Shown here one piece after another: positions 1 through 8,645 of a stretch of DNA of 64,000 bases. Below the pieces are notes generated by a model. That model did not search any database, was not told the origin of the DNA, and saw nothing but the letters and a program-made list of their open reading frames with translations. Made by a program: the position numbers and the translations under genes. The stretch is from Aeromonas lusitana (GTDB lineage: Bacteria; Pseudomonadota; Gammaproteobacteria; Enterobacterales; Aeromonadaceae): positions 186,001 to 250,000 of the forward strand of contig NZ_PGCP01000004.1 in NCBI RefSeq assembly GCF_002812985.1, read 5' to 3'. Within the stretch, counting starts at the first letter, position 1; every line of letters begins with the position of its first letter.

Positions 1-94
1 CCTGGACACCAGGCGCTGGCTGGCTGGCGATCTGCTGGACCCCCAGGGTCAGCCCGATATGAGCAAACTCAAACCCCTGTTCCACCGTGATTGA
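1..94 (+). CDS. menC: C-terminal end of probable o-succinylbenzoate synthase (partial)
   Basis: An open frame enters from the left edge and stops with TGA at 92-94 after about 30 codons. The reading frame overlaps the start of the next gene by 8 bases, which is typical of translationally coupled operon genes. In menaquinone operons the gene directly before menE is usually menC, whose product makes o-succinylbenzoate, the substrate of MenE. The visible tail carries no diagnostic motif, so the name rests on position alone. The 5' part lies outside the window. Confidence 0.5.
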   Translation, partial: LDTRRWLAGDLLDPQGQPDMSKLKPLFHRD

Positions 95-1496
95 GGCCCA
101 GTTCCCCACAGAGCAGGCCACCGAGCCTTGCCCGGTGCGCCACTGGGCAAGATTGGCCCCGGAGCGGATCGCCATCCACGGCAACGAGCCCCTCAGCTAC
201 CGACAACTGGATGCCCGGCTCAACGCCCTGTGCCGGCAGCTTGAATCTGCTGGCTTGAGCACGGGTGACAGGTTGGCCGCCGTGGTCCGCGGTGCGCAGG
301 CAGATGTTTTGATTGCCTGGGCCTGCGTGCGCAGCGGTATCGTCTTCTGCCCGCTCAACCCCGCCTTTCCCCTGCCAAAACAGGCCGAGCTGGCCACCCA
401 GCTGGCGGTTGCCGCCTTCTGGTCAGGGGGAGAGATCCCGGACGGCCCCTGGCAGCCCCTGCGGCTGGATATCGAGGCCGAGCGAGCCGCAAGAGATGAG
501 CCGTTGGCGTTGGACCCCGAGCGGCTGTGCAACATGATCCTCACCTCGGGATCGAGCGGTACCCCCAAGGCGGTGGTGCATCGCCTCGCCAATCATCTCG
601 CCTCGGCCCGGGGCTCGGCCACCCTGATCCCGCTGGATGAGGCCTGTGGCTGGCTGCTCTCTCTCCCGCTGTTTCACGTCGGCGGCTACGCCATCCTGTT
701 CCGGGTCTTCCTGGCGGGCGCCAGCCTGGTGCTGGACGATCGCAGCCAGCCGCTCAAGGCGCGCCTCGAAAGCCAGCCCGTCACCCACCTATCCCTGGTG
801 CCGACCCAGCTCTGGCGCCTGCTGGCCCAGGGCTTCGACCCCGCCAATACCCGGCTGCGCGAATTGCTGCTCGGTGGCGCCGCCATCCCCGAACCGCTGG
901 TGAGCCGCCTCGAGGGACTGGGACTTATCCCCAAGGTGAGCTATGGGCTCTCCGAGATGGGCAGCCAGGTCTGTACCGGCCAGCCCACCGGGGCCGGCGT
1001 GGTCGGCAAGCCGCTGCCGGGGCGGGAGCTCTGCATCCGCCAGGGAGAGATCTGCGTGCGCGGCGCCACCCTGTTTGCCGGCTACTTCAAGGCCGGCCAG
1101 CTGGAGCGACCCCTCGATGAGGAGGGCTGGTTCCACACCCGGGACAAGGGACACTTCACCGAAAACGGCGAGCTGGTAGTAGAGGGGCGACTCGACAACC
1201 TCTTCATCTCCGGCGGCGAGAACATCCAGCCGGAGACCATAGAGCAGCGGCTGGTGGATCACCCGGCCGTGGCCCAGGCACTGGTGGTGCCCATCCCGAG
1301 CGACGAGTGGGGCCAGCGCCCCGCCGCCTTTATCGACTGGCACGGCGAGCCCGTCTCCCATGCCGAGCTGACCGCCTGGATCCGCAGCGCCCTGCCCGGC
1401 TTCATGGTGCCGGATCGCTGGCTGCCCTGGCCGGATCTCGGCGGCAGCCTCAAGCCTTCCCGCACCAGGCTCGCCACGTTGGCCACCTCGGCCTGA
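87..1496 (+). CDS. menE: o-succinylbenzoate-CoA ligase
   Basis: 469-residue member of the acyl-adenylate-forming (ANL) superfamily, the usual length for MenE. It activates o-succinylbenzoate with ATP and CoA in menaquinone synthesis in the cytoplasm. The P-loop-like motif ILTSGSSGTPK is at about 151-161, the adenine-contact motif SYGLSEMGSQ near 300, and the hinge region GRLDNLFISGGENIQP near 385-400. The start is GTG at 87, inside the preceding gene's last codons (overlap 87-94), which suggests coupled translation. No good Shine-Dalgarno stands before the GTG, consistent with coupling. A strong terminator follows at 1585, so this is the last gene of the operon. Confidence 0.93.
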   Translation: MIEAQFPTEQATEPCPVRHWARLAPERIAIHGNEPLSYRQLDARLNALCRQLESAGLSTGDRLAAVVRGAQADVLIAWACVRSGIVFCPLNPAFPLPKQAELATQLAVAAFWSGGEIPDGPWQPLRLDIEAERAARDEPLALDPERLCNMILTSGSSGTPKAVVHRLANHLASARGSATLIPLDEACGWLLSLPLFHVGGYAILFRVFLAGASLVLDDRSQPLKARLESQPVTHLSLVPTQLWRLLAQGFDPANTRLRELLLGGAAIPEPLVSRLEGLGLIPKVSYGLSEMGSQVCTGQPTGAGVVGKPLPGRELCIRQGEICVRGATLFAGYFKAGQLERPLDEEGWFHTRDKGHFTENGELVVEGRLDNLFISGGENIQPETIEQRLVDHPAVAQALVVPIPSDEWGQRPAAFIDWHGEPVSHAELTAWIRSALPGFMVPDRWLPWPDLGGSLKPSRTRLATLATSA

Positions 1497-1584
1497 GGCC
1501 CGCGAGCTGACATCAGCTACTAGCTGTTACCCACCCAGAGTCTGATGCTTGCCCCCCATATGGGGCTGAGCCCTTGCTATCCAT

Positions 1585-1613
1585 GCAGCCCCTTATGGGG
1601 CTGCTTTTGTTTT
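1585..1613 (+). terminator. Rho-independent terminator after menE
   Basis: Eight-base-pair stem GCAGCCCC/GGGGCTGC with a four-base TTAT loop, followed by TTTTGTTTT. It closes the men operon before the collagenase gene. Confidence 0.85.
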
Positions 1614-1725
1614 GTTGCATACCAAGGGGATGATTGCCCCGCCCCATCTGGCTTATTGATATTCCTTTGGAACCCAATACCCTGCCCGGCTCCCCCACGC
1701 CAATCCATCCACCAAAGGGATCACA

Positions 1726-4470
1726 ATGAACCACCAGGGTATCAGGCTGCTGTTATTGGCAGCCCCCGGCCTGCTCGCCACCTCGGCGCTGGCCAACTAC
1801 AGCGCCGACTGGCAGCACTACCGGCTGAATGGCGAATCGAGCCGTCAGCTCGGGGACAGGGTCACCGAAGTCACCTATGAGCTGAGCGCCAGCGATGCCG
1901 GTGCCCCCTATCAGCAGCTGAGGGTCTATCGCCGCTTCGACTGGCAGTCCACCAATCTGGACGCTTTGGCCGAGCAGCAGTGTGGCGAGCCGCAGCTCAA
2001 GGTCGAGCAGGGCTGGCAGATCCGCTATCTCAGCTGCGAGCAGGTGGTGCCGGTGGGCAAGGCGGTGCCGGCCAGCAGCTATGACTTTGGCTACGGCCTG
2101 AGACAGGGGCGCTGGGAGCCGCTGGCGGGCACCCCGACCGCGCCACGCCAGGATACCCTGCCACTTGCCGAGCGTCTGGTGCTCGGCCACAGCGAGCGGG
2201 AGCTGGATCGCTGCGAGCTCAATGCCGAGGGTCGCTGCGCCGAGCAGGCGTGGCAGTATCGACCCCAGGACTGGCAGCAGCTGAGCGTGCTGGAGGAGAC
2301 CCCCAACGAGCGGGATGGCCGGCTCGAGCAGATCTTCTTCCGCCTGCAACCCGTGACGGGCAGCCAGGCCGCCAGCCAGGTGCGCGAGCTGCACGTCTGG
2401 CGCCAGTACAGCTGGCTGCTGGACGAGGCGAAGACCCAGCAGGAGTGCGACGAGCCCCAGACGCGTCAGGAGGGCAACAAGATCATCAGCTTCCGGATGT
2501 GTCGCCAGACCCTGCCCGCCGGCAGCGAGGTGCAGGTGGTCTTGAAAGACACTGGTTATCAATACCCGGTCGGGGGCAGCGAATGGCAGGCCCTGCCGGA
2601 AACCAGCGAATGGCAGGAGAGCCGGGTGCTCAATCGCCCCATCATACTGGCCAACAAGGAGGAGCTGCTCGACTGCCGCCGCAGCGACGGCCGCGCCTGC
2701 TCCGAGCCAGACCTGCCTGACACGGATCTGCTGGATGCCGAAGCCGCCAAAATCGTGCAGGACGCCAGTGGTCAGCCCGCCCCCGTGTGGCAGGAGAACT
2801 ATGGCCACGACGATCACAAGCTGCTGGTGGTCTCCCGCGGCATCCAGCGCCTGCTGGCGGCCAACCAACCCGCCCACCCGGCCATGAAGCAGCTGCTCGA
2901 ATACGTGCGCGCCCACAACTACTACAACTACGGCAAGCATCAGGAAGATGGCCCGGCCGCCGCCGAGGCACTGGCCGAGGCCCTGACCGCTCTCGGCGCC
3001 CATCCCCTGCTCTATCCCGAGCAGGCCACGGACGAAGTGGGGGCCGTCATCGGCGCCTGGAGTATCGCCCTGCATGGCCAGTTCAGGAGCCCGGCGGTGC
3101 AGAGCCGGTTCGGTACCCTGCTCGGCCAGTTCAACCAGATGCTGGCCTACAGCACCCAGCATGCCAGCGAGATCAACGGCCGCCATCCCTGGGCCACCGG
3201 CCTGTTCGACCTGCTGAACTTCATCGACTTCGCCAGCGACTACGCCACCCCCTTCGCCGCCGATTTCCGCCAGCAGGACGATGAGCTGCGCAAGCAGTTG
3301 CACGCTCTCGGCATGAGCGAGCTCGCCTTGTGGCAGGGACGGGACGGAGCGGACTTGTTCCTGCTCAACAACGTGCTGGACGCCTACACCCGCCTCTACC
3401 GGGTTGCCCGCTACACCCGCCCGGACGAAGCCGAAGGCTATCGCAAACAGCTGGATGACTCCGTCATCGCCCAGATCCGCCATCACGGCCTGATCCCGGG
3501 CGGTGCCCAGAGCCAGACCCTGCTGGACGACATGTCCCTGACCCTCTCCACCTACTACCTGACCTACACGGATCGCACCAGCGAGGCCTGCATCAGCGGC
3601 GACTTCGCCGGCCTGTGCACCCCGATCCGGATGGAGGACGTGCTGCCGTTCGAGCACACCTGCTCGCCGACCCTGCGCCTGCGGGCCCAGGAGCTGACCA
3701 TGAGTCAAGCCGAGGGGATCTGCCGTGAGCTCGGCGCCGAGGAGCAGCAGTTCCACCGCCAGATGGAGACCGGTGGTCAGCCGGTGGCGGACGATCTCAA
3801 CGAGGCCCTGGAGCTGGTGATCTTCGATTCCTCCGCCGACTGGAAACGCTATGGCAGCGCCCTGTTTGGCGGCGTCTCCACCGACAACGGCGGCATCTAC
3901 ATCGAGGGGGATCCGGCCCGTCCCGGCAACCAGGCCCGCTTCTTCGCCTATGAGGCGGAGTGGAAACGTCCCGCCTTCCAGGTGTGGAACCTGCGCCACG
4001 AGTACGTGCACTACCTAGATGGCCGCTTCAACCAGTACGGCAGCTTCGGCCACTACCCCCTCAACCGTACCACCTGGTGGTCCGAGGGGCTGGCGGAGTT
4101 CATCGCCCACGGCCAGTGCTTCGCCCGCGGCATGGACAACGTCTCCGCTCACCCGGCCAACGAGCGACCTAGCCTCGCCGAGATACTGCACCTGGATTAC
4201 GACAAGGGGGGGGAGATGGTCTACTCCTGGTCCTATACGGTGCATCGTTTCCTGAACGAGACTGGTCGTGGCGGCAGCTGGCTGGCCATGGCCCAGGCCC
4301 TGCGAGGCCCGGATCAAGAGCAGGCGATGAGTGCCTTCGAGGCCGAGCTGGATCAGCTGATCGCCAGCGACAGCGAGGCCTATCAGGAGTGGCTGGCGGC
4401 TGAGTTGCTGCCCTGGTGGGAAGCCAACAAGGACTCGGATGCCTGCAAGGGGAACGACTCCTCCCATTGA
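1726..4470 (+). CDS. Secreted microbial collagenase, peptidase family M9
   Basis: 914-residue secreted zinc metalloprotease. Residues 1-23 form a signal peptide ending ALA. The zinc-binding HEYVH motif is at about 758-762 and the third-ligand glutamate is in WWSEGLAEF (about E787), as in Vibrio-type M9 collagenases, which cut native collagen outside the cell. The region 330-740 matches the helical activator part in position. The N-terminal 325 residues consist of two similar units (about 28-171 and 182-325), each with four cysteines in the same spacing. I see no C-terminal PKD or PPC collagen-binding domain: the chain ends about 130 residues after the active site. The gene stands alone between two terminators. 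Confidence 0.9.
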   Translation: MNHQGIRLLLLAAPGLLATSALANYSADWQHYRLNGESSRQLGDRVTEVTYELSASDAGAPYQQLRVYRRFDWQSTNLDALAEQQCGEPQLKVEQGWQIRYLSCEQVVPVGKAVPASSYDFGYGLRQGRWEPLAGTPTAPRQDTLPLAERLVLGHSERELDRCELNAEGRCAEQAWQYRPQDWQQLSVLEETPNERDGRLEQIFFRLQPVTGSQAASQVRELHVWRQYSWLLDEAKTQQECDEPQTRQEGNKIISFRMCRQTLPAGSEVQVVLKDTGYQYPVGGSEWQALPETSEWQESRVLNRPIILANKEELLDCRRSDGRACSEPDLPDTDLLDAEAAKIVQDASGQPAPVWQENYGHDDHKLLVVSRGIQRLLAANQPAHPAMKQLLEYVRAHNYYNYGKHQEDGPAAAEALAEALTALGAHPLLYPEQATDEVGAVIGAWSIALHGQFRSPAVQSRFGTLLGQFNQMLAYSTQHASEINGRHPWATGLFDLLNFIDFASDYATPFAADFRQQDDELRKQLHALGMSELALWQGRDGADLFLLNNVLDAYTRLYRVARYTRPDEAEGYRKQLDDSVIAQIRHHGLIPGGAQSQTLLDDMSLTLSTYYLTYTDRTSEACISGDFAGLCTPIRMEDVLPFEHTCSPTLRLRAQELTMSQAEGICRELGAEEQQFHRQMETGGQPVADDLNEALELVIFDSSADWKRYGSALFGGVSTDNGGIYIEGDPARPGNQARFFAYEAEWKRPAFQVWNLRHEYVHYLDGRFNQYGSFGHYPLNRTTWWSEGLAEFIAHGQCFARGMDNVSAHPANERPSLAEILHLDYDKGGEMVYSWSYTVHRFLNETGRGGSWLAMAQALRGPDQEQAMSAFEAELDQLIASDSEAYQEWLAAELLPWWEANKDSDACKGNDSSH

Positions 4471-4486
4471 CCATGGGCATGAACAG

Positions 4487-4515
4487 ACAGGGCAGCCTTG
4501 GCTGCCCTGTTTTTT
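4487..4515 (+). terminator. Terminator after collagenase gene
   Basis: Perfect 11-bp stem ACAGGGCAGCC/GGCTGCCCTGT with a two-base loop and a run of six T. Confidence 0.9.
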
Positions 4516-4639
4516 GGATGCTGAGCGTCAGACTCTGCCCAAGGGACGCCACTTGCGGCCATCAAGCCTGACGCGGCGCGCCAACTTGTAATAGAATGGC
4601 TCCCTGTCATCCCAACTCAAGACCCGAACCGCACCGCGC

Positions 4640-5530
4640 ATGAAGAAGTTTGCCAAGATCCTGCTCGCCTGCCTCTGCCTGCTGCTGGCCTCTGCTGCGG
4701 CGCTGCTGGGATACAGCGAGTGGACCGTTTCGGACGCCCGTCACTACACCTATGACGACGTCAATGCGGTGCCCTACAACCGGGTCGCCCTGGTGCTCGG
4801 CACCTCCAAATACCTGATCGGCGGCAGCCCGAATCACTACTTCAAGTACAGAATCAAGGCCGCCGCCGAGCTCTACAACAGCGGCAAGGTGGACTACATA
4901 CTGGTCTCCGGTGACAACGCTACCGTGCAATACAACGAGCCACGCCAGATGCGGCGGGCCCTGATCCAGGCGGGTATTCCGGCCAACGCCATCTACAGCG
5001 ACTACGCCGGTTTTCGCACCCTGGATTCCGTGGTGCGCGCCAAGGAGGTGTTCGGCCAGGCCCGCTTCACCGTGGTCTCCCAGGCGTTTCACAACGAGCG
5101 CGCCATCTTCATCGCCCGCCACTTCGGCATAGACGCGGTCGGCTTCAATGCCCTGGATCCCAGCGCCTATCAGGGGATCCGCACCCGGGTACGCGAGGTG
5201 TTCGCCCGCCTGATGGGACTGCTCGATCTCTACGTGCTGGACAAGGGACCCAAGTTCCTCGGCGAGCCCATCGTCATCGGTGGTCCTATTCCCTGCCAGG
5301 CCCTCAGCACGCTGGGCACCCGCCAGCCTTGCCTGCCCATTCCCGCAGCCAAGACGCCAGCCACGCCCGTGAAGCCAGCACAGCCCGCCCCCAGCGCGGC
5401 GGTGGCCACCTCGGCCAGTGCAGCTGTCATCACCTTGGCCCCGGCCGCCTCCACCAGCAGTGCTGCGACCGGTACCGCCGAGGCCACCAGTGCAGCCGCC
5501 CCCACCAGTGCCGACACGGCGACCGACTGA
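4640..5530 (+). CDS. sanA: SanA/YdcF-type DUF218 inner-membrane protein with Ala/Pro/Thr-rich tail
   Basis: 296 residues: a single N-terminal membrane segment (about 5-25) followed by a DUF218 domain (about 45-215) facing the periplasm. The domain shows the family patterns ALVLGTSKY, FKYRIKAAAELY, ILVSGDN and the helix after it, and VVSQAFHNERAIFIAR. In E. coli SanA affects envelope integrity and vancomycin sensitivity at high temperature; the biochemical role is not settled. E. coli SanA ends soon after the domain, whereas this protein adds roughly 65 residues almost entirely Ala, Pro, Thr and Ser, probably a disordered periplasmic tail. It is a single gene flanked by terminators. Confidence 0.85.
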   Translation: MKKFAKILLACLCLLLASAAALLGYSEWTVSDARHYTYDDVNAVPYNRVALVLGTSKYLIGGSPNHYFKYRIKAAAELYNSGKVDYILVSGDNATVQYNEPRQMRRALIQAGIPANAIYSDYAGFRTLDSVVRAKEVFGQARFTVVSQAFHNERAIFIARHFGIDAVGFNALDPSAYQGIRTRVREVFARLMGLLDLYVLDKGPKFLGEPIVIGGPIPCQALSTLGTRQPCLPIPAAKTPATPVKPAQPAPSAAVATSASAAVITLAPAASTSSAATGTAEATSAAAPTSADTATD

Positions 5531-5550
5531 GTTCGGTGACGAAACAGCAA

Positions 5551-5583
5551 AAAGAGACCCGCCAACTGGCGGGTCTCTTTTTT
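5551..5583. terminator. Bidirectional terminator between sanA and sodA
   Basis: Stem AAAGAGACCCGCC/GGCGGGTCTCTTT with A-run before and T-run after, serving both convergent genes. Confidence 0.9.
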
Positions 5584-5603
5584 ATCCGTGATGGTCTGCG
5601 CCC

Positions 5604-6218
5604 TTATGCCAGCGCCTGCTGGTAGCGACGGGCCACTTCCGGCCAGTTGACCACGTTATAGAAGGCGGCGATATAGTCCGGGCGCTTGTTCTGGTACTTG
5701 AGGTAGTAGGCGTGTTCCCACACATCCAACCCCAGGATAGGCGTATTGCCCTGCATCAGGGGGCTGTCCTGGTTGGCGCTGCTCTCCACCTGCAACTTGC
5801 CCTCCTTGTTCACCGTCAGCCAGGCCCAGCCACTGCCGAAACGGCTCAGGGCCGCCTGGGTGAAGGCCTGCTTGAAGGCCTCCAGGCCCCCCAGATCCCG
5901 CGCGATCGCCTCGGCCAGCGCACCGGTCGGCTCGCCGCCCCCTTGCGGGCTCATCACCAGCCAGAACAGGCTGTGGTTGGCGTGGCCGCCGCCGTGGTTG
6001 CGCACCGCCCCCTGGATCTTGGCCGGCAGGCTGTCGAAACGGGCAAGCAGCTCGTCTACCGGCAGGGCCGCGAGCTCCGGCGCCCCTTCCAGGGCGACGT
6101 TGAGGTTGGTGATATAGGTCTGATGATGACGGCTGTGGTGGATCTCCATGGTCAGGGCATCGATATGGGGTTCCAGCGCATCGTAGGCGTAGGCGAGGGC
6201 AGGCAGGGTATGGCTCAT
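5604..6218 (-). CDS. sodA: Superoxide dismutase, manganese type
   Basis: 204-residue cytoplasmic Fe/Mn-family superoxide dismutase that converts superoxide to oxygen and hydrogen peroxide. Metal ligands are visible at H27, H82, D165 and H169, the last two in DVWEHAYY. The [11 protein letters not shown] segment and the glycine-rich stretch before it follow the Mn-type pattern. It lies 21 bases after a DUF2753 gene in the same direction, and the pair sits behind a Fur-like box at 6734-6752. This predicts induction when iron is scarce, when an Mn enzyme would replace an Fe enzyme. A terminator follows. Confidence 0.94.
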   Translation of the reverse strand: MSHTLPALAYAYDALEPHIDALTMEIHHSRHHQTYITNLNVALEGAPELAALPVDELLARFDSLPAKIQGAVRNHGGGHANHSLFWLVMSPQGGGEPTGALAEAIARDLGGLEAFKQAFTQAALSRFGSGWAWLTVNKEGKLQVESSANQDSPLMQGNTPILGLDVWEHAYYLKYQNKRPDYIAAFYNVVNWPEVARRYQQALA

Positions 6219-6239
6219 GTTCGTCTCTCTTATGGGGGA

Positions 6240-6665
6240 TTAATGCAATCGGGAGGCCGGTTCGGCCTGACACTGGCACTGACCGAGGCAACGTTGAATG
6301 CCGGCATGGGTGCCGTGTTTGCGCACGAAGGTCAGCAGCTCGGTCCGGGTATTGTGGCTATGGCGCAGGGCGGAGGCGCGCAGCGGATCCGAGCAGGCCG
6401 GTGACTGGCTGGTGGCGATCAGGCAATCGTGGATATGGCACAGCATGTCGGCGGCCCTGTCCGGCAGCGTCATGGCGATCAGCAGATCCGCCAGGTTGTG
6501 GTGCGCCACCACCAGCGCCGCCACGGCTTCGTCGGCATCCGGCCAACAGGAGAACTGCTGGCGAGCCAGCCAGAGCGCCTGCTGGTAACAGTCGAGGGCC
6601 CTGGCGTACTCGCCCGCATCGAAATGGCGGTTGCCGCACAGGGTCTGCTGCTTCCAGTAGGCCAT
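6240..6665 (-). CDS. DUF2753 family protein, first gene of the sodA operon
   Basis: About 141 residues if started at ATG 6665; the frame is open to a TTG at 6734, with another ATG at 6719. I chose 6665 because Vibrio DUF2753 proteins, as I remember them, begin at the equivalent of the WKQQTLCGN segment, and GGA lies seven bases before it. The chain is helical and TPR-like (YARALDCYQQALWLARQQ), with several Cys and His residues, notably the C-terminal CLGQCQC. No enzyme motif is visible and the function is unknown. It is co-transcribed with sodA behind a Fur-like box, so a role under low iron or oxidative stress is a reasonable inference. Confidence 0.72.
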   Translation of the reverse strand: MAYWKQQTLCGNRHFDAGEYARALDCYQQALWLARQQFSCWPDADEAVAALVVAHHNLADLLIAMTLPDRAADMLCHIHDCLIATSQSPACSDPLRASALRHSHNTRTELLTFVRKHGTHAGIQRCLGQCQCQAEPASRLH

Positions 6666-6733
6666 GCTGTTGTCCGCGTCGGTGGCACCGACCCACCCCT
6701 TCACCCAGGTTCCCGTCATGGCTTCAACACTCA

Positions 6734-6752
6734 AATGATAATAATTATTATT
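6734..6752 (-). promoter_or_regulatory. Fur-like box upstream of DUF2753-sodA
   Basis: The 19 bases AATGATAATAATTATTATT closely follow the Fur consensus of alternating GATAAT/ATTATC hexamers. It lies just upstream of the DUF2753 start, where iron-loaded Fur would block transcription. The TTG candidate start of that gene touches the box, which is one reason to prefer a later start. Confidence 0.75.
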
Positions 6753-6943
6753 TAACTTATTTGAGGGGGGAACACAAGGGATAGTTCAACGGCGGGTTCC
6801 TGCCCATATGGGTAGTGTTTTGGCGCGATGGCCGGTTTAGTGATCGCACCCACAGATACATTCGGGTTCGGATACCATGCTAACGGGACTGGCATGAGGC
6901 CGGTGGCTGCCCATCGGCAGCCTTGTTCACAAGGATGATGCAG

Positions 6944-7855
6944 ATGAAAAGATGGCTGTTGCTGTTGTTGTGCGCCCTGCCCATGCTGACCCAGGCGGCA
7001 GGCTATACCCAGACCCGTTACCCCATAGTGCTGGTGCACGGGCTGTTCGGCTTCGACAAGTTGCTCGGGGTCGATTACTTCTACGGCATACCCCAGGCCC
7101 TGACCCGGGACGGCGCCAAGGTCTACGTGGCTCAGGTCTCCGCCACCCAGAGCTCAGAGCTGCGCGGTGAACAGCTGCTCAAGCAGGTGCAGCAGGTGCT
7201 CGCCATCACCGGGGCCGAGAAGGTGAACCTCATAGGCCACTCCCACGGCGGCCCCACCATTCGCTACGTGGCCTCGGTCGCCCCCGAGCTGGTCGCCTCC
7301 GCCACCAGCGTGGGCGGGGTCAACCAGGGCTCGGAGATAGCGGATCTGGTGCGCGCCAACGTCAAGCCCGGCTCGGTGACGGAACAGCTCGCCGTGGCGG
7401 CGGCCTCGGCGCTGTCCGGCGTCATCTCGCTGCTCTCCGGTGGCGGCAACCTGCCCCAGGATCCCCTCGCCTCCCTCGATGCCCTGACCAGCGCCGGTGC
7501 CCAGCGTTTTAACCAGCACTACCCGGAAGGCCTGCCCAGCCGCTACTGCGGCGAGGGGCCGCTGCAGGCCGCCAACGGCGTCTACTACTTCTCCTGGAGC
7601 GGGCGCGGCAACATGACCAACATCCTGGATCCGGTGGATCCGGCCCTGGCGCTGACCGGCACCTTCTTCAAGGAGCCCAACGACGGCCTGGTGGGGGTGT
7701 GCAGCAGCCACCTCGGCAAGGTGATCGGTACCGGCTACCGGATGAACCACCTGGACGAGGTGAACCAGTCGTTCGGCATCCACCATCTGTTTGAGACAGA
7801 TCCCGTGACCCTCTACCGTCAACACGCCAACCGCCTGCAGGGGCTGGGGCTATGA
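6944..7855 (+). CDS. Secreted triacylglycerol lipase, family I (Pseudomonas type)
   Basis: 303-residue secreted alpha/beta-hydrolase. Start at ATG 6944 gives a clean signal peptide (1-19, ending TQAA) and has AAGGA eight bases upstream; ATGs at 6935 and 6938 fall inside that site. The oxyanion segment is VLVHGLFGFDKL, the nucleophile elbow GHSHGG puts the serine at about residue 100, the acid is the Asp in the NDGLVG segment, and the His lies in GIHHLF. Two cysteines (CGEGPL and GVCSSHLG) match the disulfide of this lipase family. Such lipases need a dedicated foldase, and that gene follows with an ATGA overlap. Mature enzyme is expected to leave by type II secretion. Confidence 0.93.
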   Translation: MKRWLLLLLCALPMLTQAAGYTQTRYPIVLVHGLFGFDKLLGVDYFYGIPQALTRDGAKVYVAQVSATQSSELRGEQLLKQVQQVLAITGAEKVNLIGHSHGGPTIRYVASVAPELVASATSVGGVNQGSEIADLVRANVKPGSVTEQLAVAAASALSGVISLLSGGGNLPQDPLASLDALTSAGAQRFNQHYPEGLPSRYCGEGPLQAANGVYYFSWSGRGNMTNILDPVDPALALTGTFFKEPNDGLVGVCSSHLGKVIGTGYRMNHLDEVNQSFGIHHLFETDPVTLYRQHANRLQGLGL

Positions 7856-8604
7856 AGCGAGCCACCTGGGGGCTGGCGCTGCTGTGCCCCGCTCTGCTGC
7901 TGGCAGGTCTGGTGCTGCGCCCGGCAACCGAGCCGCCGCTGACCGTGGCCCCCGAGCTGGGTGCGCTGCGCCACCAGCTGGCCCAGCGCCTCGAGCAGGG
8001 GAAGACGGGGGAGAGCGACCCCCTGATGGCCCGCTACCAGCGTTTCCTCGCCGCGGAGGGCAGCCTGACGGTGCCGGCGGATCCCGGGCTTGCCAGCCTG
8101 CAACTGCTGTTCGATGAGCGCGAGGAGCTGCGCCAGCAGCGCTTCACCCCGAGCGAGCAGGAGCAGTTGTTCACCGAGGATCGGCTGATGGAGCAGTGGA
8201 CCCTGCGCCGCAAGGCGCTGGCCGAGGCGAGCGAGGCGGACAAGCCTGGGCTGGCCACAGGGCTCGAGATCTGGTTGGCGGAGCAGCCCCAGTGGTTCAG
8301 GGAGGCCGAAGCCAGCAGCCACCTGCTGGGGGAGTTGCAGGCCCTGGAGCCGCTGGCACCGGCCGAGCGTGACGCCGTGCTGCAGGAGACGCTAGGGCAG
8401 GAGGCAACGGATCGCCTGCATCAGCTGGATCAGAGCCGACAAGCGTTCGACCAGCAGCTGGCGGGCTATCTAGGGGAACTGACCTCGCTTTCCGTCGGTG
8501 ACAGGGCTCTGCAGCAGCAGGAGATCCTGTCACATTGGTTTCAACCAGAGCAATGGCGAAGAGTCGAGGCGTTAACCCGCCTAAAACTCGGTGAAAACCC
8601 ATAA
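7852..8604 (+). CDS. lifO: Lipase-specific foldase (lipase chaperone)
   Basis: 250 residues; an N-terminal hydrophobic segment (about 5-22) anchors it in the inner membrane, and a long helical domain lies in the periplasm. The segment RYQRFLAAEG is the recognisable version of the family motif for activating the cognate lipase. The protein is shorter than many Pseudomonas and Burkholderia foldases (about 340 residues). The start ATG overlaps the lipase stop as ATGA, so the pair is translationally coupled. The product is not secreted: it folds the lipase in the periplasm before export. Confidence 0.88.
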   Translation: MKRATWGLALLCPALLLAGLVLRPATEPPLTVAPELGALRHQLAQRLEQGKTGESDPLMARYQRFLAAEGSLTVPADPGLASLQLLFDEREELRQQRFTPSEQEQLFTEDRLMEQWTLRRKALAEASEADKPGLATGLEIWLAEQPQWFREAEASSHLLGELQALEPLAPAERDAVLQETLGQEATDRLHQLDQSRQAFDQQLAGYLGELTSLSVGDRALQQQEILSHWFQPEQWRRVEALTRLKLGENP

Positions 8605-8605
8605 G

Positions 8606-8630
8606 AAAGGGGCCATGTCGGCCCCTTTTT
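8606..8630 (+). terminator. Terminator after lipase-foldase operon
   Basis: Stem GGGGCC/GGCCCC flanked by AAA and a run of five T. Confidence 0.8.
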
Positions 8631-8645
8631 CCATCTCTCGCCGGC

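Noticed and set aside
1753-4011. A 752-codon open frame on the strand opposite to the collagenase
   Set aside because: Antisense shadow of a GC-rich gene: no ribosome-binding site, no recognisable domain, composition of a reverse-complement reading, and a clear family match on the + strand.
6839-6854. CRP-like site upstream of the lipase gene
   Set aside because: AGTGA-N6-CCACA matches 8 of 10 but the promoter position is unknown; such matches are common by chance.
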